Shown: positions 51,075 to 58,326 of the stretch, piece after piece
Layout of the letters: each line of letters begins with the position of its first letter
Position numbering within the stretch: position 1 is the first letter of the stretch
Assembly (NCBI RefSeq): GCF_037963835.1
Contig: NZ_CP150145.1
Span: 248,001-312,000 of the forward strand
DNA from: Paenibacillus sp. FSL H8-0332
GTDB lineage: Bacteria; Bacillota; Bacilli; Paenibacillales; Paenibacillaceae
Direction of reading: 5' to 3'
Length of the DNA: 64,000 nucleotides
The notes under the pieces: model-generated
Seen by the model: the letters and a program-made list of their open reading frames with translations, nothing else
What the model was told of the DNA's origin: nothing
The model's database searches: none
Program-made: the position numbers and the translations under genes

Positions 51075-51893
51075 CTACATCGCCAGCACCCGGTTGATGA
51101 ACTCTCTGGTAGCGGATATCGCCTGCTCCAACTGGGGCGTCGTTCCGGCAAATGGGTGAACGGTGCCAAAGGTATGATTGCCGCCGGGAATCTGCACCCA
51201 TTCGATATCCGGCCGCAGCCGGGTTAATTGCTCGGAGCCGCGCCGCAGATGCTCGCCGTCCTCACTGCCTTGAATCAGGACGGCCGGGAAGCTGGCCTGC
51301 TTCATCCGCTCTACAATCTGGTAACGCTCCGCCTGCTGCTCCAGATCTTCTATAATGATGGCATCCAGCGGCATTTGCTGTCCGGTCCGTCCGTTGAGCA
51401 CATGTGTCCGGCCCTTCTCCCGCATTTCACTCTTCTGCTGCTCTGTGAACAGATCCAGGTTAGTGATTCCGTTCCAGGCGATGACCCCGGTGATTTCAGC
51501 CGGATGATCCAGTGCGTAGAGGAGTGAGTCGCCCCCGCCGCGGCTATGGCCTAACAGGAAAAGCGGGAGGCTGCCGAACCTGTGGTGCTGGCTCAGATAA
51601 GAGAGCAGGATCTCCATATCCTTGATCTCACGCTGGTAGGTGTTGCGGGCGAACTTGTCCAGCTCGGTGAAATTCTGCAGATCCTCGCCGATGCCGGCAT
51701 GGGAGAAGTTGAAGCTGATCACTTCATGCTCGTCGCTGAGCGCCTGTGCCGTATACGGGAACATCCCCCAATCCTTGAAGCCTTTGTAGCCGTGAGCGAT
51801 GACTATTACACTGCGGGCCTCTCCCTGAGCGGGAAAATGGGAGCAGCGAAGCACCGCATCCTCTCCTGCGGGTAATTCAAAATTACGGGACAT
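51075..51893 (-). CDS. Alpha/beta hydrolase (serine aminopeptidase/esterase-like)
   Basis: A 272-residue alpha/beta hydrolase. The oxyanion region is AHGYKGFKDWG, the nucleophile elbow GHSRGGGD, the acid likely in GSEDGEH and the catalytic His in PGGNHTFGTVHPF. There is no signal peptide. It belongs to the cytoplasmic acyl-esterase/peptidase-like group with a small lid (QKSEMREKGRTHV). The substrate is unknown. The ribosome binding site ggaaaggaag precedes the ATG. The 290 bases upstream contain no gene. Confidence 0.87.
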   Translation of the reverse strand: MSRNFELPAGEDAVLRCSHFPAQGEARSVIVIAHGYKGFKDWGMFPYTAQALSDEHEVISFNFSHAGIGEDLQNFTELDKFARNTYQREIKDMEILLSYLSQHHRFGSLPLFLLGHSRGGGDSLLYALDHPAEITGVIAWNGITNLDLFTEQQKSEMREKGRTHVLNGRTGQQMPLDAIIIEDLEQQAERYQIVERMKQASFPAVLIQGSEDGEHLRRGSEQLTRLRPDIEWVQIPGGNHTFGTVHPFAGTTPQLEQAISATREFINRVLAM

Positions 51894-52183
51894 AAGGTAT
51901 TCTTCCTTTCCTTACTTTCCTTAATATCTTGGAAATGGCGGTTGCACTTCTTTACCAGATATAACTGATTTGCGGGTGATAGACTTTCAGTTTTTTTTCT
52001 TTTAAGATAGCAGAAAGCTGACGCTAAGACTATTATTAATAATACTTGGCCAAGAAGCTGACAGGCCTCACTGTTACATGAGATCTGTGGAGTCCTAGCA
52101 AGATCATATCATTAGACGCAGGGTAAGGATAGAAGGTAATATAAGAGGGTTAAGGAATGCAGAGCCAGGAGAGGTGTGGGAGT

Positions 52184-52588
52184 GTGATTTACGGAATCGG
52201 GCATGATGTGCTGGAAATCGACAGGGTTGCCGGGATTACGGAGGGCAGCCTGGGTAGCCGCTTCTCCCGGAGAATTCTGACCCGGCAGGAGCTGTGGCTG
52301 GCCGCAGGCAAAGGCGCGAAGACAGCGGAATTCATCTCCGGGAGATTCTCGGCTAAGGAAGCGGTTGTGAAGGCGCTGGGCTGCGGAATCGGACAGCTGG
52401 TGGGTTTTCAGGATATTGAGATTCTGCCGGATGCGCTGGGCAAGCCAGTCGCTATATTGTCAGCGGAGGCCTGGTCCCGTCTGGGGCTGCCGGAGCAGGA
52501 GTATATCATTCATCTCACCATTACGCACAGCCGCGGACTGGCCTCGGCCTTCGCGGTGGTGGAGCGGACGCCCGGCCACAGCCTGTAA
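52184..52588 (+). CDS. acpS: Holo-[acyl-carrier-protein] synthase AcpS
   Basis: A 134-residue phosphopantetheinyl transferase that activates acyl carrier protein. The AcpS motifs IYGIGHDVLEIDRV (Mg-binding Asp8) and FISGRFSAKEAVVKALG are clear, and LTITHSRGLASAFAVVE closes the domain. The start is GTG at 52184 after aggagagg; an ATG at 52157 would add nine residues ahead of the conserved start. It is followed by mutY after 32 bases. Confidence 0.94.
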   Translation: MIYGIGHDVLEIDRVAGITEGSLGSRFSRRILTRQELWLAAGKGAKTAEFISGRFSAKEAVVKALGCGIGQLVGFQDIEILPDALGKPVAILSAEAWSRLGLPEQEYIIHLTITHSRGLASAFAVVERTPGHSL

Positions 52589-52620
52589 CTATATAATTAT
52601 GAACGGCAAGGAGAATAACG

Positions 52621-53958
52621 ATGACCACAGATGAGAAGCACATAGAAGCGCAGCAGGAAGCCAAGTTATTCTTCAGCCGGTTCCTGCTGGAATGGTATCA
52701 CCTCCAGAAGCGGGACCTGCCGTGGCGGCGCCACCGCAACCCGTATTATATCTGGATCTCGGAGATTATGCTGCAGCAGACCCGGGTGGATACGGTAATT
52801 CCTTATTTCAACCGTTTCATTGAGCAGTTTCCAACCGTGGAGGCGCTCGCAGATGCACCGGAGGAAGAGGTGCTGAAATGCTGGGAGGGGCTTGGCTACT
52901 ACTCGCGTGCCCGAAATCTCCAGCATGCGGCGAAGCAGGTCAAGGAGCTGTACGGGGGGCAGGTGCCGGATGACCGCGATGCCGTATTCAGCCTCAAGGG
53001 CGTAGGTCCGTATACAGCCGGTGCTATTCTGAGCATCGCGTTCAACCGTCCGGAGCCGGCGGTGGATGGCAATGTGATGCGCGTCTTATCCCGGTATTTT
53101 CGGATTGAGGATGACATTGCTAAAGGCCCGACCCGAGTGAAAATGGAAAAGCTCGCCGCCGAGCTCATCCCCGAAGGGGAAGCGGGCAGCTTCAATCAGG
53201 CGCTGATGGAGCTTGGCGCGCTGATCTGCACGCCGAAATCACCGCGCTGTCTTCCGTGCCCGGTGATGGAGCACTGCGCCGCGCGGCTGGCGGGCTGCGA
53301 GACCTCGCTGCCCGTCAAGACCAAGGCGAAGCCGCCGCGTCCGGAGGAGCGGCTGGCTGCCCTGGTGGAGGGCCGCGGCGAGCACGCGGGCCGGGTACTG
53401 ATCCGGCAGCGGCCGGCTAGCGGGCTTTTGGCCCGCATGTGGGAGCTGCCGCACTGGCCTGCGCCGCCTGCTGAGGCTGGCGGCGCGCGCGGTGCGCTGC
53501 TGCCGGAAGCGGCAGCGCTGGACCGGCTGCGCCGGTCCATGAGCCAGGCCGGGATTCACGCCCGGCCTGAGGGGCACTGGATGGCTGCGGAGCATACATT
53601 CAGCCATATTGTGTGGACCCTGCAGGTGTACCGCTGCAGGGAAGAGGCGGCGCTGCCGCTGGCAGCGGAGAGCCGCGCGGTGTATGGGGCGGCGCTTGTG
53701 GAGCGCGGCGATAGCGCGCTGGGGGCAGAGTCTGGAGCGGCACATGCGGGACGCGGCGATAGCACGTTGGCTGCAGCGCTGGAAGCACAGCCAGCGGAAG
53801 ACGCACCGCTGGCGCTGTTCGACAGCGGGGATGCCGCAGCCGATGCGGCAGACAGCGGAGCACAGCGCTGGATCAGCCGCGAGGACATGAAGAATTATGC
53901 CTTTCCGAATGTGTTCCTCAAGCTGCTGAACAGCTATTTCGATGAGCAAGGGACGTAG
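52621..53958 (+). CDS. mutY: A/G-specific adenine glycosylase MutY with long low-complexity insert
   Basis: A 445-residue base-excision repair enzyme that removes adenine mispaired with 8-oxoguanine. Catalytic Glu48 (SEIMLQQTRVD), the helix-hairpin-helix LKGVGPYTAGAILS, Asp149 (AVDGNVMRV) and the 4Fe-4S cluster cysteines 203, 210, 213 and 219 are all present. The C-terminal NUDIX-like domain (from about 240) recognises 8-oxoG and is split by an Ala/Gly/Glu-rich insert at about 340-415 with internal repeats (ERGDSALGAESGAA, GRGDSTLAAAL). The insert makes the protein some 70 residues longer than usual and is more GC-rich than its surroundings. Confidence 0.95.
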   Translation: MTTDEKHIEAQQEAKLFFSRFLLEWYHLQKRDLPWRRHRNPYYIWISEIMLQQTRVDTVIPYFNRFIEQFPTVEALADAPEEEVLKCWEGLGYYSRARNLQHAAKQVKELYGGQVPDDRDAVFSLKGVGPYTAGAILSIAFNRPEPAVDGNVMRVLSRYFRIEDDIAKGPTRVKMEKLAAELIPEGEAGSFNQALMELGALICTPKSPRCLPCPVMEHCAARLAGCETSLPVKTKAKPPRPEERLAALVEGRGEHAGRVLIRQRPASGLLARMWELPHWPAPPAEAGGARGALLPEAAALDRLRRSMSQAGIHARPEGHWMAAEHTFSHIVWTLQVYRCREEAALPLAAESRAVYGAALVERGDSALGAESGAAHAGRGDSTLAAALEAQPAEDAPLALFDSGDAAADAADSGAQRWISREDMKNYAFPNVFLKLLNSYFDEQGT

Positions 53959-54259
53959 GCTCCCACCCACTACCGCGATGCTAATCCCTGCTGAGCCATA
54001 CAATCCATCGAGGGACAAGCACCACTGCTGCCGATTGCAGTGTAAAGATTAGTATGTTTGGTGCTAGACGGGGGTTCTTCCCTCGTGTTCTCACCAACAC
54101 TGCAACGGCTGCCGTCCTTCTAAAGAGAGTGCCGCCGCTTCCGTATGCTGTTGAGCAAATGTAGGGGCATCGGTTGTGGACAAACTGGAAGTATGTATTA
54201 TCTGACCTCAACAGCCGAAAGTATAGTATATGTGCGCCACTAACCGCGCCGGAATTAGG

Positions 54260-54770
54260 CTGCAAAACCCCATTGAAAGTAACGGAAGTGAGCCGCACGG
54301 CGCAACCAAAGGGATAAATCCCATTAAAAGTACCTAAAGTGGGCCGCGCGGTGAAATCAAAGGGATAAATCCCATTGAATGTGCCAGAAGTGAGCCGCGC
54401 GGTGAAATCAAAGGGATAAATCCCATTGAATGTGCCAGAAGTGAGCCGCGCGGTGAAATCAAAGGGATAAATCCCATTGAATGTGCCAGAAGTGAGCCGC
54501 ACGGCGCAACCAAAGGGATAAATCCCATTGAAAGTACCGAAAGTTGACCGCACGGCGAAATCAAAGGTATAAATCCCATTAAATGTGCGGGAAGTGGGCC
54601 GCACGGTGAAATCAGAGGGATAAATCCCATTAAAAGTGCCGGAAGTGAGCTGCACGGCCGAACCAAAGGTATAAATCCCATTAAATGTGCCGAAAGTGAG
54701 CAGCACGGCCGAACCAAAGGGATAAATCCCATTAAATGTGCCGGAAGTGGGCCGCAGGCGTAAATGAGGA
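54260..54770. repeat. 51-bp minisatellite, nine units
   Basis: Nine units with exactly 51-base spacing; the common word (gggataaatccc or ggtataaatccc) starts at 54311, 54362, 54413, 54464, 54515, 54566, 54617, 54668 and 54719, with partial units on both sides. Each unit reads about aaagggataaatcccattaa, then gtgccggaagtg, agccgcacgg, and tgaaatc. gggat/atccc can form a small hairpin. No indels occur although units differ by substitutions. Because 51 is a multiple of three, two minus-strand frames stay open throughout. The rest of 53959-55006 has no supported gene. Confidence 0.85.
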
Positions 54771-55006
54771 GCACAAGTACCCCTGAATTCGCCGAAAGTT
54801 AGTGGTTGAGCGAAATGAGGAGCAGTTGGCGACTGGCACGAATAAAGGGCCTCTAAGCACCAGCCCATCCCCCGCGCCCTGCCAACTCTAACAGCACCCT
54901 GCCCCAACTCCCTCCCCCTGCCAACTCCTCCACCCCAACCCCCGCACCCATCCACCCCGGATGTAAGTTGCTATAAGCCAGGAACGCAAGACCAAGGAGG
55001 TAAAGG

Positions 55007-56044
55007 ATGAAGACGATTACCATATATGATATCGCCAAGGAGGCCCAGGTGTCCGTAGCCACAGTCTCCCGTGTCCTCAACAATACAGCTCCGGTCAAGG
55101 AGAGCACCCGAAAGATCATCATGGCTGTGATTGAGAAGCACCAGTTTCAGCCGAACGCGCTTGCCCGCAGTCTGCTCAAGAAGGAGACTGGCACGATCGC
55201 CATGATTCTGCCTGACATCACCAACCCGTTTTTCCCGGAGGTCTTCTGGGGGGCCGAGAATGTAGCCAGAGAGAAGCATTATACCTTCTTCCTCTGCGAT
55301 ACGGCGGGGGAGCATAGCCGCGAGTCGGAGTACCTTAGCATTCTTCGGGAGAAAAGAGTGGACGGGATTATTTTCCTGGGTGGCAGAATTAACCTGAACC
55401 AATGTCCGCCGGCGTTGTCCCAGGAGGTCGTGGAGCTGTCGAAGCATGTGCCGATCGTGCTGGTCAACGGCAATCTGCCCCGGAGTGGCCTGCACCGTAT
55501 TTACACCGATGAAGAAGAAGGGGCGGCGCTGGCTACTCAGCATCTGCTGGACCTGGGGCACCGGAGAATCGGGTTCCTCGGGGGGATGGAGGAGACCTCG
55601 ACAACTCAGGTGAAGCTGAAGTCTGTACGGATGAAGCTGAAGGAGCAGGGGCTTACGCTGCGCAAGGATTGGGTCATGTTCCACGACTTCTCGATCGAGG
55701 GCGGACGGGCGCTGATGGACCGGATGCTGGAGCAGGAGGACCGGCCGACAGCGGTGCTGTGTGTGAATGATTTTACGGCCATCGGGGCATTAAAGTCTGC
55801 CACTCAGCATGGGCTGAAGATACCGGAAGATATGTCGATCGTGGGGTTCGACGATTCGCCCTTGTCCAGAGCGGTTATTCCGGAGCTGACCACGGTGTCG
55901 CAGAACACCAACCAGCTGGGGGAGCTGTCTGTAGAGATGCTTCATGAGCTGATTAGCGGCGGAAATCCCAGGAAACGCACGGTGCTCCAGCCTAAGTTGG
56001 TGGTACGCGACAGCACGGGACGCCCGAAAAATCCCGCAGAATAG
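55007..56044 (+). CDS. LacI family transcriptional regulator
   Basis: A 345-residue LacI/GalR repressor. The N-terminal helix-turn-helix TIYDIAKEAQVSVATVSRVL and hinge helix (NALARSLLKKET) are followed by a periplasmic-binding-like effector domain (IAMILPDITNPFFPEVFWG, VDGIIFLGG, LCVNDFTAIGALKSA, IVGFDDSPLSRAVIPELTTV). The ribosome binding site aaggagg is strong. It lies upstream of the sugar ABC operon, whose leader contains a LacI-type palindrome (56306-56321), so it probably controls that operon. Confidence 0.94.
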   Translation: MKTITIYDIAKEAQVSVATVSRVLNNTAPVKESTRKIIMAVIEKHQFQPNALARSLLKKETGTIAMILPDITNPFFPEVFWGAENVAREKHYTFFLCDTAGEHSRESEYLSILREKRVDGIIFLGGRINLNQCPPALSQEVVELSKHVPIVLVNGNLPRSGLHRIYTDEEEGAALATQHLLDLGHRRIGFLGGMEETSTTQVKLKSVRMKLKEQGLTLRKDWVMFHDFSIEGGRALMDRMLEQEDRPTAVLCVNDFTAIGALKSATQHGLKIPEDMSIVGFDDSPLSRAVIPELTTVSQNTNQLGELSVEMLHELISGGNPRKRTVLQPKLVVRDSTGRPKNPAE

Positions 56045-56233
56045 CTCACGCAATAGCACGCATAGTAGCCTAACGGAAGCTGCTTACCAGATTAATCTGC
56101 TGCGCAAGCATTCAAGCATGTTCATCCAGGGCCGGGCAAGAACTTTCCAGGCGTATGTGGAGTGCGTCAGCACGAGGGGGCCTGTATTCTGGAAAGTTTT
56201 TGGATTGAAGCATGGAATTTGTGTAAAGTAGGA

Positions 56234-56262
56234 TTGACCAGGGGATAAGCAGAAGTTATAAT
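56234..56262 (+). promoter_or_regulatory. Consensus promoter upstream of the sugar ABC operon
   Basis: TTGACC (56234-56239) and a perfect TATAAT (56257-56262) are exactly 17 bases apart, the best SigA-type promoter in the window. Transcription would start near 56269, inside the palindrome that follows, leaving a leader of nearly 490 bases before the first gene at 56755. Confidence 0.7.
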
Positions 56263-56290
56263 GAAATGGATTTCATGAAACCCATTTCAT
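56261..56290 (+). promoter_or_regulatory. 30-bp near-perfect palindrome at the transcription start
   Basis: Starting on the last two bases of the TATAAT box, the halves atgaaatggatttca and tgaaacccatttcat are complementary except for one pair. The centre is the perfect palindrome tttcatgaaa. A T-rich stretch (tattttttag) follows, so it could also act as a terminator or attenuator in the RNA. Confidence 0.6.
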
Positions 56291-56305
56291 TATTTTTTAG
56301 GTTTT

Positions 56306-56321
56306 GAGTAAGCGGTTACTC
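56306..56321 (+). promoter_or_regulatory. LacI-type operator
   Basis: gagtaagcggttactc has perfect 6-base arms (gagtaa / ttactc) around gcgg and resembles LacI/GalR-family sites (cgnnnncg-type centres such as taagcgcttaca). It lies about 37 bases after the predicted start point and is a likely site for the LacI protein encoded just upstream, or for CcpA. Confidence 0.6.
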
Positions 56322-56406
56322 TTGCGGTACATATGGGACAAGGCGATTTTTCAAATTTACTGACAATTTGAAAAGTATAAGGATTCGCAGCCGTAACCCA
56401 CCAGTC

Positions 56407-56575
56407 ATCCTGATATTTCCCACGAGAGAGGCGCCGTCCTCAGAGGGACGGCATGGGCCGTGCACAGTTGATCCTGATATTCCCTCTGAAGCAGTATCGC
56501 TCCTAATGGGGCGGCATGGCCCGTACAATAATCCTTATCCTTCCCTCCAGAGCGGCACCGCCCGTATCCAAGTTC
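56407..56575 (+). repeat. Three tandem degenerate hairpin repeats in the operon leader
   Basis: Units begin atcctgatat at 56407 and 56471, and atccttatcc at 56531. The first two carry the hairpin core of the long repeats: gccgtcc-tcaga-ggacggc then atgggccgtgca, and atcgctcc-taat-ggggcggc then atggcccgtaca. The third is truncated after caccgcccgta. They are divergent members of the family at 15178, 28211 and 50963. The rest of the leader (to 56754) contains only the ribosome binding site of the first gene. Confidence 0.7.
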
Positions 56576-56754
56576 ATTTATTTCCAAGTTTTCTTTTCAT
56601 CATTTCAAGACTTACCTTAAAGGCTTATATGCTGGCATCCGCCACTATATAAATATGACATCGGGAAGGGAGCGGGGGACGGACGCAGACATGCTTGAAC
56701 AGTTCTATCTTGGATTAGCTTAACATCACTGAAATTAGGGGAGCGTGGCGAACA

Positions 56755-58170
56755 GTGAAACAGTTGAAGAAGAAAAGCTCGGCTTGGCTTATGCTGCTGA
56801 CAGCCTTAGTTACACTTGTAACCGGTTGCAGCGGAGGGAATAATGCGTCTGCACCGGCAACACCGGCGGCGGAGGCGACTCAGGCTCCGGCAGCCAGTGA
56901 AACGGCACCAGCGGCAACGGAAGCGCCTTCGGCAACGCCGGTTGCTAATCTGAACGGGCGGGAGATCCGCATCTCCCACTGGTGGGATGCCACTCCTGTC
57001 GGGGATTCAGAGGCAGATGAGCTTGCCCGCGAACGGATCAAAGCGGTGGAAGAGAAATACAACGTCAAGATTAAATACCTGAATACAGAGTATTGGTCCA
57101 CCGCCGAGAAGCTGTCCTCTTCCGTTATGGCGAGCGATCCGTTTGCCGAGATTGTCCGGCTGCCGGACGGCTTCATCTGGGGCCTGATGCATGGCGGCTT
57201 CCTAACACCGCTGGATGATTATCTGAAGGATTCACTCATCGATCAGAGTGTGATTGACTCCATGCGCTTCGGCGGCGACAAGGTCTATGGCCTGGAGAGC
57301 TGGTACAGCCCGAATGACAGCGGCGTGTTCTACAACAAGCGTATTTTCAAGGAAGCAGGCCTGAAGGACCCGCAGCAGCTGATGGATGAGGATAACTGGA
57401 ACTGGAATACGATGCTTGATGCGGCGAAGAAGCTGACGATTGACAAGAACGGGGACGGGAAGATGGACCAATACGGTCTGGCCGGAGCCCATTATGTGAT
57501 CTCGGAGCTGCTGATCGCCAGCAACGGCGGCAAAATCTACGACGAAGCTACTCAGAAGGCAGTCTTTGATTCACCGTCATCTATGGAAGCGCTTAACTTT
57601 CTTCATAAGCTCTACACCCAGGATAAGGTGTTTAAGCCTAACGAGGGCAATGACTGGGAAGACCCGGCTAAGTATTTTGGAGAAGGCACCGTGGCTATGT
57701 ATCCGGGCGGTCTCTGGGAAATCGAGGGGCGTATTCTTGGCAAGATGAAGGATGAATGGGGATATGTCTATATTCCAAAAGGCCCGCAGGCCGATAAGTA
57801 CTACGATCCGCTGGGCCAGACAGCAGCCTATGCCATTCCCAAAGGGGTTAAGGATGCGGATACAATCGTAAAGATCTGGGAGGATCTGCAGCCGTTCGAC
57901 AGCTGGCAGGAGAACCGCAGATTGTCGATGGAGAATGTGTTGCCGGATGAAGCCTCAATCGCCAATGCGATGAATGATGAAGGTAAGGTGGAGCGGGTCT
58001 TCGGCGGACGCTACGGCGGTCTTGGCGTCAAGGATCAGCTGGATAAGGTAACCGAGAAATTCCTGAAGGGCGAGATTACACCGTCCACCGGGGTGGCCCA
58101 AGTCATTGGAACGGCGCAGGCCGCAGCCAAGAAGGTACTGAGCGGTGAGCAGGATAAAGAGAAGAAATAG
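56755..58170 (+). CDS. ABC transporter solute-binding protein, family 1 (sugar type)
   Basis: A 471-residue extracellular sugar-binding lipoprotein. The signal peptide ends LVTLVTGCSGG (lipobox LVTGC), followed by an Ala/Pro/Thr linker (about 28-60). The binding domain starts NGREIRISHWWDATP and carries the family-1 patterns (NDSGVFYNKRIFKEAGLKDP, AMYPGGLWEIEG, TAAYAIPKGVKD). The start is GTG after gggag. It captures an oligosaccharide or related sugar for the permeases at 61249 and 62220. It is the first gene of the operon; a hairpin repeat lies between it and the second binding protein. Confidence 0.93.
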   Translation: MKQLKKKSSAWLMLLTALVTLVTGCSGGNNASAPATPAAEATQAPAASETAPAATEAPSATPVANLNGREIRISHWWDATPVGDSEADELARERIKAVEEKYNVKIKYLNTEYWSTAEKLSSSVMASDPFAEIVRLPDGFIWGLMHGGFLTPLDDYLKDSLIDQSVIDSMRFGGDKVYGLESWYSPNDSGVFYNKRIFKEAGLKDPQQLMDEDNWNWNTMLDAAKKLTIDKNGDGKMDQYGLAGAHYVISELLIASNGGKIYDEATQKAVFDSPSSMEALNFLHKLYTQDKVFKPNEGNDWEDPAKYFGEGTVAMYPGGLWEIEGRILGKMKDEWGYVYIPKGPQADKYYDPLGQTAAYAIPKGVKDADTIVKIWEDLQPFDSWQENRRLSMENVLPDEASIANAMNDEGKVERVFGGRYGGLGVKDQLDKVTEKFLKGEITPSTGVAQVIGTAQAAAKKVLSGEQDKEKK

Positions 58171-58243
58171 GTAGTCGGACGGCTCATAACAAGGATAATA
58201 CCTGCTTGTCTTGTGCAATACCTGCTGTGTTAGTCCGCAGAAT

Positions 58244-58282
58244 CGGCAGCCGCCCTTATAGGGCGGCGTAGCCTTGTGCACC
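58244..58282 (+). repeat. Hairpin repeat between the two solute-binding genes
   Basis: cggcagccgccc-ttat-agggcggcg followed by tagccttgtgcacctg matches the core and 3' tail of the hairpin repeat family. It is in the 156-base gap between two genes of one operon, where a stable hairpin could stabilise the upstream mRNA end or lower readthrough. Confidence 0.65.
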
Positions 58283-58326
58283 TGTATCACTCTTATTATG
58301 CAAGTCTGCTAGAGGAGGGAACCCGA

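Noticed and set aside
53981..54955. 324-codon open frame on the minus strand through the 51-bp minisatellite
   Set aside because: It is open only because the repeat length is a multiple of three; a second minus-strand frame is open too, there is no good ribosome binding site, and the ends are compositionally odd. Kept as a repeat.
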